DNA from: Bradyrhizobium sp. Arg816
GTDB taxonomy: Bacteria; Pseudomonadota; Alphaproteobacteria; Rhizobiales; Xanthobacteraceae
Assembly (NCBI RefSeq): GCF_029989365.1
Contig: NZ_JAPRAQ010000011.1
Coordinates: 220,288 to 284,287, forward strand
Length of the DNA stretch: 64,000 nt
Reading direction: 5' to 3'
The notes under the pieces were generated by a model, which was not told the DNA's origin, did not search any database, and saw only the letters and a list, made by a program, of their open reading frames with translations. Position numbers and translations under genes: made by a program. Shown here in pieces: positions 1 to 7,994 of the stretch. The first letter of the stretch is position 1; the number at the start of each line of letters is the position of its first letter.

Positions 1-105
1 GGTGAATAATTCGCGCTTCTTTCGATCTGTCGCCAGATCTCGGATCAGCGCGCACTCTGCCGCATCCACGCGGAGCTTTTCCGACTGAGCCTGCATGTCT
101 TTCAT
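1..105 (-). CDS. Hypothetical small protein, N-terminal part
   Basis: The minus strand opens with ATG at 105 and stays open for 35 codons to the window edge, so the gene is cut off at its 3' end. A GGAG sits about 8 bases upstream of the ATG, which supports this start. The visible part is charged and helix-like (MKDMQAQSEKLRVDAAECAL, then a Lys/Arg-rich stretch), with no signal peptide or membrane segment. It resembles short cytoplasmic hypothetical proteins that I associate with Bradyrhizobium. No function can be given. Confidence 0.55.
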   Translation of the reverse strand, partial: MKDMQAQSEKLRVDAAECALIRDLATDRKKRELFT

Positions 106-657
106 TGCAGCTGCTCCGTTCCGCCGATAGAACTGTATACCCTTGTTCAAAAGTGAACAGAGCGGATTGCCGGATTTTCCTAGGCTCGGGATGCTTGGCG
201 ATCCCATTACCGCCAAGCTCTCCAACGGTCCCGGCATGTAGGGGTGCTGGGGCCGTTTTTTATCGGCAATCAAGCCGCGTCGATCATGGGCTTCCCAAAG
301 CTTCAGGAGACTTGCGATGAGTGGCAGGGGCTGTCGCGGACATCATCTCAGGCGCGGGAGAGCGACGAACCCTGGTGAGTGTTTATCTTCTTCCTTGTTC
401 GATGCGCTCGGGTGTAACCTGCACCCGGGCGGAGAGGCATCCGACCAGGTGTTCAGAGGTCCCCCATGCAATACGTCCACCTTGTCATCCCACTCGCTAT
501 TGGCGTGCTCGCCGGCCTGTTCTTTCTTGGTCACGGTTAGTTCCACACCGACGGGTAGGATGGGGCTGGGCGTTGGCGCCGGCCTGTTTCCCGGATGCGT
601 TCACTGGCCGCAAGACGCAGGAGTCATTTCTGGCTGAAGAAGGGTGGCCGAGATGCT
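106..657. other. Intergenic stretch with little coding signal
   Basis: Several ORFs are open here, but their translations look random (rich in Cys, Arg and Ser, no domain) and they overlap one another. The only candidate I would keep is the tiny ORF at 466-540. The stretch may be eroded island DNA. Confidence 0.4.
466..540 (+). CDS. Possible 24-residue membrane peptide
   Basis: ATG at 466 follows an AGAGG about 8 bases upstream and is read to TAG at 540. The peptide is almost wholly hydrophobic (MQYVHLVIPLAIGVLAG, then LFFLGHG) and would span the membrane once. Short hydrophobic ORFs with a ribosome-binding site are sometimes real single-pass peptides or type I toxins, but nothing nearby identifies its role. 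It could be chance. Confidence 0.25.
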   Translation: MQYVHLVIPLAIGVLAGLFFLGHG

Positions 658-912
658 TTACCCGCACTTGTGGTTTTTGGCGTGCAGCGCGGTTCGATCG
701 CCGGTCATCTCACCAACGTAGTCGTCAATTGCGTTCATCAGCTTCTCGCGGTCGGCGCCGCCGGCACGCCGCTTGAAGATCAGGTAATTGCGCAGCCGGC
801 CCAGCTCTGCCAGATCCGCGGCGACATCCGCGGCGCGCGATTGCTCATCGAGTTTACGCATCCGCTCCTGGTAATACGCTCTAGCGGCTGCCCGGTTCTC
901 TGCTTTCGTCAT
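658..912 (-). CDS. Hypothetical protein, 84 residues
   Basis: An open frame from ATG at 912 codes for a charged, helix-rich cytoplasmic protein with many Ala, Arg and Glu residues. It starts MTKAENRAAARAYYQERMRK. There is no recognisable domain. Amino-acid composition is protein-like, unlike the overlapping plus-strand ORFs. It has the same orientation as the partial gene at the window edge. Function unknown. Confidence 0.45.
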   Translation of the reverse strand: MTKAENRAAARAYYQERMRKLDEQSRAADVAADLAELGRLRNYLIFKRRAGGADREKLMNAIDDYVGEMTGDRTALHAKNHKCG

Positions 913-1392
913 GCCGCCATCGAAACGCGGCGCAGGCCAGCGTCAAATTATCAATCCCTTGGGCCACGAAACGCGCGCTAGCTACTGCGCGTCGTGGGTG
1001 TGGAAAACGCGCACACTTCGAATCGAAGAGCTACTTTCGATATACCGAAATTTAGCTTGCTCCGTCGGCAAATAGCCGCGAGTGCGCTCGCTTGTCCACG
1101 CACTCGCCGCTAGTAGACCTGCAAATGTAGTCGCACCCGTTGCGGCTTTGCCGCGGCAGCCGGCGTGCCCTCGGAGGCAGCTCCAGCATGTGGACCGCGG
1201 CGTCGCGCAAGGTGTCACCTCTATCGGATCATCGAATGGCCGCCCCCAGCGCCGGTCAGCCGCAGCCGTCCCCCCTCTGTAACGGGGGCGGCCCCCATGC
1301 TCCGTCTATCGCTCATTTGGTGACCAGTGCTTGCGCCATGGCACAAGTTATGGTTGTTTCGCACCTGCAGGTTTGAGGGCCGGGGGGCCTTT
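913..1392. other. Intergenic stretch with one strong inverted repeat
   Basis: No convincing gene is seen on either strand. A GC-rich inverted repeat lies around 1264-1292 (GCCGTCCCC paired with GGGGGCGGC). It is not followed by a run of T, so I do not call it a terminator. Some short frames here may be remnants of small island genes. Confidence 0.4.
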
Positions 1393-2796
1393 TTGAATTA
1401 CTCTATTGCCGGCACTCAGTCCGTTGCTCGGGCTGAGGTGCGATCCATTGTGTATATTTCTGCGCTGGCGCTTGCGGCAGCGTACTTCCTCGCGTGGCCA
1501 GTCTGGCGCGCTCAATTTTTCATTGAGATCTGGTTCACGGAGTCGTGGAATGCGTATTGGCAGGACGTAGCTGCGGCTTGGCGGCCAATTTATCCCGCGG
1601 CCGAAGCGCTGATCGGCAACAACTACCCTCCGCTGTCTTTCTATGCAGTGGGGATTCTCGGGAAACTACTGCACGTCGATAACCTCTATGTCGGGCGCTG
1701 GCTATCTTTAGTCGGGCTTGGGGCCCTGGCGGTAGAAGTCTTTCTTGCTGTGCGGATATTGACGGGCGGGAAGATCGGGGCAGCCGTCGCGGCGCTTTGG
1801 TATGTCGCCATTATGGCTCGCAATTCTACGATCTATGTTGGGGCGAATGATCCGCAGATAGTGGGCCTTGCGATCATGGGGGCTGCGTTAGTGTGGTTCT
1901 TGCGACGGACCGCAGTAGGTTCTTCACCCACGCCGGCACTCCTGCTGATGGTCGTTGCGGGCTTCTGGAAGCACAACAACGTTGCCATTCCTCTGACGGC
2001 ACTGGCATGGCTTCATTTGGTCCGCAGCAAGTATGCCTATCGATCGACGCTCGCGAGCGCTGAGGCCGTGGTTGTGGGGCTGGCCGCTTGTATCGTGGTG
2101 TTCGGCGCCAACTTCATTCCGAACCTTTTAGCGACACGGCAATACGCTTGGTCGAATGTCATTGGCAACATCGGTCACCTGCAATGGTCAGCGCTGGCGC
2201 TCCTAATTTGGGCGGCGTGGGCAGTCTTTGATCGCTCTCAATCGTCTAAGTTCACGGCTCTACATATCGGCTTCGGGCTATCCACCTGCATCGTGCAATG
2301 GCTTGGCCACGGCGTTTTTGGAAATGCCGAGTTTGACTTTCTCTTTGCTCTGGCGATTGGCCTAGGTGTTGCCTTCAATCGCATGGAATCGAGTGTGCTA
2401 GCGAGGCGCATAGGTCCAAACCGATGTCGGGACGCGATGATTGTGTCGCTGTTATTGCGTCTGTTCTTGGCCGATCGGCAGGAAACCGCGCTGCTGGCGC
2501 TGAGCCCTGAGTTTCGCGAAGCGATCTACGCCAGCGAGCGGAATGTGATAGCTGAGGCTCGAGCTGTAGCCGAACAGCCTGGAGATGTGGCCTGCTTCGT
2601 AAAGCTGGTTTGCCGTCTCGCGGGTAAGCCTTTCGTCGTTGATGAGTTTAAGACTGACGAGCTTGTCGCAACCGGAAAAGCCACGCCGGCCGATATCGCG
2701 GGCATGCTGGAAGAGAGGGGTATTCGCTATCGCCCAAAGACGTTGCCGACCGGCCCGGAAGCGAGCCGGTCTATTTCCCGCTGGTGGGGTTCCTAG
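1393..2796 (+). CDS. Polytopic membrane protein, GT-C glycosyltransferase-like
   Basis: The protein is about 467 residues. It has roughly nine hydrophobic segments over the first 340 residues and a soluble C-terminal tail of about 100 residues. The first membrane helix is followed by a loop of about 45 residues that holds NNYPPLSFY. That layout is typical of lipid-carrier-dependent GT-C transferases (families related to GT39 and GT83), which add a sugar to an envelope glycan. The assignment is by architecture and context, not by a full motif match. I chose the TTG at 1393, which follows a G-rich stretch at suitable spacing; the frame opens upstream at GTG 1327. The next genes of the island modify polysaccharides, which fits the call. 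Confidence 0.6.
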   Translation: MNYSIAGTQSVARAEVRSIVYISALALAAAYFLAWPVWRAQFFIEIWFTESWNAYWQDVAAAWRPIYPAAEALIGNNYPPLSFYAVGILGKLLHVDNLYVGRWLSLVGLGALAVEVFLAVRILTGGKIGAAVAALWYVAIMARNSTIYVGANDPQIVGLAIMGAALVWFLRRTAVGSSPTPALLLMVVAGFWKHNNVAIPLTALAWLHLVRSKYAYRSTLASAEAVVVGLAACIVVFGANFIPNLLATRQYAWSNVIGNIGHLQWSALALLIWAAWAVFDRSQSSKFTALHIGFGLSTCIVQWLGHGVFGNAEFDFLFALAIGLGVAFNRMESSVLARRIGPNRCRDAMIVSLLLRLFLADRQETALLALSPEFREAIYASERNVIAEARAVAEQPGDVACFVKLVCRLAGKPFVVDEFKTDELVATGKATPADIAGMLEERGIRYRPKTLPTGPEASRSISRWWGS

Positions 2797-2927
2797 AGAA
2801 GTCCCGCCCCGGCATGATCCTTGAAAAGCTCAGCCTCTTGGACATACCCGCGCAGCGTATCAACTGATTTGTGGCGGCTCACGTCCATCATGCGGAAGAT
2901 GGACTTGCCGGCTGCCGCGGCTGAGGT
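2793..2927 (-). pseudogene. C-terminal remnant of a tyrosine recombinase
   Basis: Read on the minus strand, about 44 residues match the end of phage-type integrases: GKSIFRMMDVSRHKSVDTLR, then GYVQEAELFKDHAG. The motif MMDVSRHKSVDTLRGYV carries the last catalytic His/Lys region and the nucleophilic Tyr. The upstream frame is unrelated and there is no start, so only the tail survives. A run of C residues lies close to where the homology ends. It is likely a relic of an earlier insertion at this place in the island. Confidence 0.65.
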
Positions 2928-3037
2928 GAGGACCCCCCCCTGTGAAGCCTTAGGGCTTTGGCCGAATTTCCGCATCAGCAGGGATCTTCTAGCCGCTGGA
3001 TTTCGCAGGATTGAAGCGGCCGAGCCCAAGCCATAGG

Positions 3038-4906
3038 TCAATAGGCCAGCGGTCGGGGACGCCAAAGCACCTTATCGATAACCGTCGCCATTAGAAGAAT
3101 AGACGCGCCGTCAGTGAGATGCACTGCATCACTGGAGGTGAGATCGGCCGCCGCTGGTCCGAGCCGCGTCAGGCACCCCTGAGGATCGCAAAAAGCATCC
3201 CAAGCCGAAACGAATTCTGCCCCAAGCGGCTCGAGCTTTGCCCGCATGGCCGCATCCTGCCAATTCGGGGAAAGACCTTCCCTCGTCCTCTCCGGAAGAA
3301 GTTCCTGGTGCTGCAAATAGTGCATGATCGCTTCTTGAGGGAGGCCGCGGCGCCACACGGGGACTCGACCAAGCACCACGACACGAGCGTGAGTGCGCCG
3401 TTTAATGGCGGCCACCAGATCGGCGATGCCATCGAAGTTTATCCCCCAGTAGGCATGAAGCAGCACAATCTCTGGATTCAGCCTTATTGCGGCTTCCAAG
3501 ACGCGCGCGTTATTTTTGCGGCAACTCGTGGCGACACCACCTAATTCAGGCAGGCAAGAGCTAGCGGTAAACTGGGCAATCCCAAATTGCTGCGTCTCTT
3601 GGGCGCGACGCAATCCAGGCAGCAGAGCGCCGGCCGTTGAATCTCCCCAGAGCAAAATCATGGGGTGCTTGTCGCGATCAACACACGTTTCCGCGTAGTC
3701 CGTTTGCCGGCTTAAGTCGAGGAGACATTCCCCGACGCGCCAGTTGGTGCCGTCGGTTCGAAGCGACGCTATCGCCCGTACCTCCAAAGGAAGTCGATCA
3801 GCGAAGCCATCCCAGCGCACTACGATTATGCCGACAGCCGCCACCGCGGCCATACCAGCGATCAAGCAGGCAGCTTTCAGCTGCCGACCTCGGCCAAAGC
3901 GGATTGGCCTTTCTATGGCGCGATAAGTGACCCAAGCCAAGACGAGACTGAGGCAGATAATCAGGCCCCGTTCGATTTCAGTCAGGCGATTGACCTTAAT
4001 CATCGCGAAATAGACGAGCAGCGGCCAATGCCAGAGGTAATACGGATAACTGATCAGACCGATGCTAACCATCGGTCGGCTCGAAAGAATGGTTCGGCAG
4101 GCCCATGCGCCTGGTGAGGAAAGCACAAGCAACGTGGCGGCGACGGGTAGTGCCGCCCGCCAGCCTGGGAAGGGAACGGAGCTATCGAACGTCGCGACCG
4201 AGATGCAAATCAACAGCGCACCCGCCAAGGCCGTAGCGTCGTGCCACCGCCCTTCGGAGACACCACGCCAGCCTAAGGCCAGCGCTCCGCCTGCGAACAG
4301 CTCAAAGGCACGGGTGAACGGCAGATAGAAAGTCGCTACCGGATGTGTGCCGATCAGCGTCAAATTCAGCGCAAAGGAAGCCAAGCCGAGAACAAGCGAC
4401 GCGCGAAACAGGATCGATCCTCTGCGCGCTGCCATCATCAAGACCAGCGGCCAGAAGAGATAGAACTGTTCCTCGATACCGAGCGACCACAAATGCAAGA
4501 GTGGCTTCTTTGCAGATTCCACGTCAAAATAGCCGGACTGCATCATGAGCGCGATATTGGCCGAGAACGCCGCACTCGCGACCGTATCGATGCCTAATTG
4601 CCGGTAGGCGTCGGGAAGCATCCACCTGTAACCCACAACCAACGTGGCGGCGAGCACGATTAAAAGCGCCGGGAATATTCGACGTGCGCGCCGAGCGTAG
4701 AAGCCGATTAGACTGAAGCGGCCGAGCCGCAGGTCTCGGGCAACAATACCTGTGATCAGGTAGCCGGAGATGACGAAAAATATGTCAACGCCGATGAACC
4801 CGCCCGGGAAGGCCGAGGGATAGGCGTGAAACAGGACAACCAGCGAAACCGCGACTGCGCGGAGCCCGTCAACGTGCGGCTTGTAAGTGCTTTCTTGAAT
4901 GCCCAT
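3038..4906 (-). CDS. OafA/YrhL-type acyltransferase with C-terminal SGNH domain
   Basis: This 622-residue protein has an acyltransferase-3 membrane domain (residues about 1-350, around ten helices) and a periplasmic SGNH-type domain. Family motifs are clear: HVDGLRAVAV near the N-terminus, FFVISGYLIT, a basic FYARRARRIFPAL loop, and LLHLWSLGIEEQFYLFWP. The C-terminal domain has a GDS block (LLWGDSTAGALL) and a late DAVHLT block for the catalytic His. Such proteins carry acyl groups across the membrane and place them on O-antigen, exopolysaccharide or peptidoglycan sugars. I chose the Met before GIQEST because the family core starts soon after; an upstream start at 4939 is possible. It is a paralogue of 7995-10019. 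Confidence 0.9.
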   Translation of the reverse strand: MGIQESTYKPHVDGLRAVAVSLVVLFHAYPSAFPGGFIGVDIFFVISGYLITGIVARDLRLGRFSLIGFYARRARRIFPALLIVLAATLVVGYRWMLPDAYRQLGIDTVASAAFSANIALMMQSGYFDVESAKKPLLHLWSLGIEEQFYLFWPLVLMMAARRGSILFRASLVLGLASFALNLTLIGTHPVATFYLPFTRAFELFAGGALALGWRGVSEGRWHDATALAGALLICISVATFDSSVPFPGWRAALPVAATLLVLSSPGAWACRTILSSRPMVSIGLISYPYYLWHWPLLVYFAMIKVNRLTEIERGLIICLSLVLAWVTYRAIERPIRFGRGRQLKAACLIAGMAAVAAVGIIVVRWDGFADRLPLEVRAIASLRTDGTNWRVGECLLDLSRQTDYAETCVDRDKHPMILLWGDSTAGALLPGLRRAQETQQFGIAQFTASSCLPELGGVATSCRKNNARVLEAAIRLNPEIVLLHAYWGINFDGIADLVAAIKRRTHARVVVLGRVPVWRRGLPQEAIMHYLQHQELLPERTREGLSPNWQDAAMRAKLEPLGAEFVSAWDAFCDPQGCLTRLGPAAADLTSSDAVHLTDGASILLMATVIDKVLWRPRPLAY

Positions 4907-5360
4907 GTCCCAGCGCCTGCCCGGTGCCTCCGGAAACATTGGGCAATAAAGCGTAACGAGCGCACAAGAGCAACCATTGCGCGAGCGGGACTATTCCGGG
5001 GGCGGGGATCGACTAACTGGCAGGTGCTGCGCAGGTCTTTTCTATCAATCTGGTCAGCAGGTGGCCCGCGACGTTCATGTCCGCTCGGGCGGGCAGGATG
5101 CGCTGACCAGCAGTCAACTTCAGGCGGGGCAGCACCCACGTTTCCTTCATGACAATGTATCCTGGTCCGGTCCGGTGGACGTTGGCGCAAATTTCCGGAT
5201 TAAGCCGTGGGGCCGGGCGCTGGAACTCAGGCTCGCGGGTCAGCTTGGCCTTCCGCCGGCGGTCGGCGTTCGCTCGAGTGAGGGCGTTGAGGCCTACCAT
5301 TGATGAACCTTGGGTTGTAGTGCTAGGTTGCCGGCACTGTATTGGGGGCCGGGTTACATC
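4907..5360. other. Mostly non-coding stretch between island genes
   Basis: Apart from a weak minus-strand ORF at 5013-5300, no gene is supported. It separates the leftward acyltransferase from the rightward small exported protein at 5361, so divergent promoters are expected here. I could not pick out convincing -35 and -10 boxes. Confidence 0.35.
5013..5300 (-). CDS. Doubtful hypothetical protein, 95 residues
   Basis: ATG at 5300 is preceded by AAGG at about 10 bases. The translation is basic, with Pro, Arg and Asn, and contains GPGYIVMKETWVLPRL, which looks somewhat protein-like. There is no domain or partner gene. The frame stays open far upstream without a better start. It may be an island orphan or a chance ORF. 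Confidence 0.22.
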   Translation of the reverse strand: MVGLNALTRANADRRRKAKLTREPEFQRPAPRLNPEICANVHRTGPGYIVMKETWVLPRLKLTAGQRILPARADMNVAGHLLTRLIEKTCAAPAS

Positions 5361-5792
5361 GTGCGATACAAAATCTTTGCTGTACTCTTCGTTTTGTCGT
5401 CGCTCTCGCTGCCCTTCGCGGCGTTCCTGTTTGCACGAGACCCTTCCGATCCGCTGACCCTGAGGCCGCCATTTGGTCACCACGCAAACCATGCCTACGT
5501 CGTCGGCGCCTTTGCCGCATGGTCTGAAAATGACGACGAGAGGGGCGAGAAGACTTCAACAATCGCAGTCTATGAGAACGGCGTTAAACTAGGGCCCGCT
5601 CACTCTTCAGTGCCAGACATCGTCGGGCTTGGGGGTGGCCGATACAGGTACATGAAGGTTGACCCGGTCAACAACTCAAGCGGCCTGATCTTCTCCACCA
5701 GTGACAACACCGACCCAAACACAAATGGGCGGCTGTACAGGGTGTTCAATCCCAATGCGAAAAATCTCAGTCAACGGCAGCCGGCTGACTAG
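5361..5792 (+). CDS. Small exported or membrane-anchored protein with GRYRY module
   Basis: From GTG at 5361 the 143-residue product has an N-terminal hydrophobic helix (KIFAVLFVLSSLSLPFAAF). It is followed by a globular part with YENGVKLGPAHSSVPDI, GLGGGRYRY, FSTSDNTDPNTNGR. From memory, short modules of this pattern (ENG-LGPAHS, GGGRYSHW, FSTSDNSDPRTNGR) occur at the ends of alphaproteobacterial methyltransferases and glycan-related proteins. Here the module stands alone behind a membrane anchor. GGGGG upstream could serve as ribosome-binding site. A role at the cell surface is inferred from the signal segment and the polysaccharide genes on both sides. Confidence 0.6.
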   Translation: MRYKIFAVLFVLSSLSLPFAAFLFARDPSDPLTLRPPFGHHANHAYVVGAFAAWSENDDERGEKTSTIAVYENGVKLGPAHSSVPDIVGLGGGRYRYMKVDPVNNSSGLIFSTSDNTDPNTNGRLYRVFNPNAKNLSQRQPAD

Positions 5793-5912
5793 GACTGGCT
5801 CCCGCTTCGGTCATTGTGGCTCTGGGCGCCACATTCGCGACGGTCATCTATTTCGATGCTCGAGCCGATCGCAAGCGCCAACAGTAAGGCCACGCCGAAA
5901 GTTGAATGCCTG

Positions 5913-6149
5913 ATGAACAGGATCACTCAAACGTTGGGCCGGACGGGGGTGTCCCTTGTTGTCGTCTCTCTTGTCTCTGCCTGCTCCAACTCAGAACATG
6001 TCGCTCCGAAGTCAGTTGCCCGATCTGGCGCGCCGTGGGCTCGAGACCTCAATGAGCCGCCCCCAAATCGAGAGCCCGCGAGTGCCGCAACTGCACAGAC
6101 AAAAGCAGACCTGAACGCTGCGCGCCAGAAGGCGGTTACCAGGCGGTAG
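5913..6149 (+). CDS. Small putative lipoprotein
   Basis: The ATG at 5913 begins MNRITQTLGRTGVSLVVVSL followed by VSAC, a good lipobox with Cys near residue 24. The mature part is short (about 55 residues), rich in Pro, Ala and Lys, and probably unstructured. It would be anchored in the inner or outer membrane. It follows the exported protein at 5361 on the same strand with a 120-base gap. No family recognised. Confidence 0.5.
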   Translation: MNRITQTLGRTGVSLVVVSLVSACSNSEHVAPKSVARSGAPWARDLNEPPPNREPASAATAQTKADLNAARQKAVTRR

Positions 6150-6358
6150 CGGCGCTGAGTCGTCCGCCAGCTTACTTGCGCTGGCAGAACTTCACGAGCG
6201 GCGGGGCTTCGGTCCCGGGCTCATGGCGGCCATCCCTCACGCCGTTTTGGCGGAATCGTGAGACAATCATCCGACGACCTACCATCTAGGCCTCTTTCGG
6301 GATCGCGCCGGAGGTGGATGCTCTTGACGGCCGGAAATTGACGCCGAGCCAACTTCCT

Positions 6359-6625
6359 TCAAGACGAACTGCGAGGGGGCGCCTCGAGTATTTCCGTGCA
6401 CTGCTCTCTCATCTCTCTTATCAACGCCGCAATCTCGCGCCGTTGCAGCATTGCCCGCGTCGAATAATACCCGTGCTTGAAAGCGTTTTTATTCCCTTTA
6501 GGCGCTCCCGGAGACGGGCCCCCGTGCATTCTGCAACGACCGTTCGGCATCCCGGGTGCTTGGCAGGGCTTGCCGGAGCGGGTCCGCGCACCGCAGCGAG
6601 GCGCTTGGCGCATATCCAACAGCAT
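6359..6625 (-). CDS. HGGxxxG-motif small basic protein, copy 1
   Basis: The 88-residue product starts MLLDMRQAPRCGARTRSGKP and contains two Cys, then RCRMHGGPSPGAPKGNKNAF and KHGYYS. This is the hallmark of the small HGGxSTG-type proteins found in alphaproteobacterial prophages and islands. Their function is not known to me. An AGGAGG lies at ideal spacing before ATG 6625, inside the 3' end of the next gene (6498-7211), so the two genes overlap by 128 bases in different frames. A close paralogue is at 19429-19677. Confidence 0.7.
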   Translation of the reverse strand: MLLDMRQAPRCGARTRSGKPCQAPGMPNGRCRMHGGPSPGAPKGNKNAFKHGYYSTRAMLQRREIAALIREMREQCTEILEAPPRSSS

Positions 6626-7211
6626 GGGGTTGACCCTCCTGAATCTGGCCCACCCCCTCCCCGGGGGTGACGTTGGCGATGAATGCGGCCTGACCGCCCT
6701 GGTAGACGTGAACGTGCTCGACCGTGACCTTCTGCTGCCCTTTGTTGCGATGTTTCGCGAGGGCTTCGACATGAGCCGCATTGGCTCGAGTCAGTTTGGC
6801 CGCATGCCTCAGGTTCATATCTCGACCTTGCGAGGTCTGCTCCGGCAGCGCCGCCCTCCGATAGCACTCCATGGCCGCCGCGTGAGAGGCGAACAGCTGA
6901 GCTGCCATCATGCCCTCAATGACGTCCTTCGGGCTGACCCCTGCGAGAAAAGCGAGGTTGCCGTAATACGCATCCTGCCGGGTCTTCAGGCCAGGATCGC
7001 TACCGTACCAACCCGCTTTGAGAACTTGGTTGCACAGCACCTGATTCCATTCGTCGTGCTTAGACCCGCCGAGGTGGCTTAGCTGAGGTGCGCTCTTGTC
7101 CAGATCAGGCGGCGGCGGACACAAAGCTTTCCTTGAGGCTTGAGCGTCTTCGACCTTTGCCGGCTTTGCTTTGGCGCCCTTCCGCGGCACTGACTTTTTT
7201 GGTTTGGTCAA
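6498..7211 (-). CDS. Island protein with EHVHV motif, copy 1
   Basis: The 237-residue product shares long blocks with the protein at 19589-20209: LGGSKHDEWN, a middle helix with AAQLFASHAAAMECYRRA, and KGQQKVTVEHVHVYQGGQAA. It looks cytoplasmic. The middle of such proteins resembles hypothetical proteins next to HGGxSTG genes in Bradyrhizobium mobile regions. Both copies start with TTG; here GGGAG lies 6 bases upstream. The C-terminal tail of about 40 residues is read in a frame shifted against the HGG gene at 6359-6625. No biochemical role is known to me. Confidence 0.65.
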   Translation of the reverse strand: MTKPKKSVPRKGAKAKPAKVEDAQASRKALCPPPPDLDKSAPQLSHLGGSKHDEWNQVLCNQVLKAGWYGSDPGLKTRQDAYYGNLAFLAGVSPKDVIEGMMAAQLFASHAAAMECYRRAALPEQTSQGRDMNLRHAAKLTRANAAHVEALAKHRNKGQQKVTVEHVHVYQGGQAAFIANVTPGEGVGQIQEGQPHAVGYAPSASLRCADPLRQALPSTRDAERSLQNARGPVSGSA

Positions 7212-7384
7212 TTGTGGCTCCCATTCGTAGCAGCACCCGCCAGCATGTAGACCGCAGCAAGAACCTGAATTTCGAGATAGGATTTAGTGCGGCTAAAGAA
7301 AGCAATATCTGCCACTGCTGTGAAAGCTGCGATGCCCGTTCCAACGGTCCAGTTATTGGCACTTCTGCGCGGTCCTCTACAGAC
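7208..7384 (-). pseudogene. Reading frame without a clear start, coupled to the next gene
   Basis: A frame ends at TGA 7208, overlapping the TTG start of 6498-7211. It reads a protein-like segment: NWTVGTGIAAFTAVADIAFF, then SYLEIQVLAAVYMLAGAATN. An in-frame stop lies just before 7384 and no ATG follows; the only start is GTG at 7315, giving 35 residues. Either a short hydrophobic coupling peptide starts there, or this is the end of a frameshifted gene. Confidence 0.3.
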
Positions 7385-7429
7385 TCATAGAGAAGCCCAC
7401 GCAGGGATGTGGCAAAAGCTTTTCGTATT

Positions 7430-7621
7430 TTACGACGAGAAGTCAGTATCAAACAGCTTGCCCGACACCAGGACCGCCTTCCGGATTGTCCCTACAAACT
7501 GCTGCCCCGCGGGATCCGTCACGCCCTTAGTGTTATAGGGCGCGAGCGATTGCGTTCCGCCAGAAGTCGCTCCTGGCGGCAGACTAACCGCTGGAGGCAT
7601 TGTGACAATTGAGCCGGTCAC
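7430..7621 (-). CDS. Hypothetical protein, 63 residues
   Basis: GTG at 7621 overlaps the TGA of the ribbon-helix-helix gene at 7618-7800, so the pair is probably translationally coupled. The product is Pro, Gly, Ser and Thr rich (MTGSIVTMPPAVSLPPGATS) with a basic middle and FDTDFSS at the end. No motif is recognised. Its position directly after a DNA-binding gene could suit a toxin, but the sequence does not support a known toxin fold. Confidence 0.42.
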   Translation of the reverse strand: MTGSIVTMPPAVSLPPGATSGGTQSLAPYNTKGVTDPAGQQFVGTIRKAVLVSGKLFDTDFSS

Positions 7622-7800
7622 GCGGCCCCCTGCAGTTCGGAGGGGTCAACGCCATCCGCCTCGAGCCGCATAATAACCGACTGGCGCACGAATTCAGATT
7701 TGGATTGGCACTTCCGTCGGGCCGCGGAGTCGATCGCTTCCGACAGACCAGCCGGCGCACGAAATTGCACCAACTGCTCAAACTTGCGGAGATCGTCCAT
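7618..7800 (-). CDS. Ribbon-helix-helix type small DNA-binding protein
   Basis: The 60-residue product has a basic strand (QLVQFRAPAGLSEAIDSAAR) and a second helix (QSKSEFVRQSVIMRLEADGV). This matches the layout of Arc/MetJ-like or CopG-like regulators, which are often antitoxins or plasmid copy regulators. It overlaps by four bases with the next gene (7430-7621). The assignment rests on pattern and size. Confidence 0.6.
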   Translation of the reverse strand: MDDLRKFEQLVQFRAPAGLSEAIDSAARRKCQSKSEFVRQSVIMRLEADGVDPSELQGAA

Positions 7801-7994
7801 CTCTCGTCCTCATGCAATCTGCATGAGATTGTCAGTACGCGAGATAAGTGGGGCCTTGCCACGCTAACGCTGCGGGTGTTGCGAGTTTAGTGGAAGCTGC
7901 GAATTTTTCGGGTCGCTAGCCAGTCGGAAACTCTGGCGCTGCCGCCACCTTCGAAAGGGGCCAGCTTCGATCATTCCGGGAAGGCTAGAGACAA

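Noticed and set aside
1264..1292. Strong GC-rich hairpin as a terminator
   Set aside because: No T run follows and no gene ends just before it.
5793..5880. Short hydrophobic frame (VIVALGATFATVIYFDARAD) between 5361 and 5913 genes
   Set aside because: It has no ATG and no ribosome-binding site; possibly a remnant, but too short to claim.
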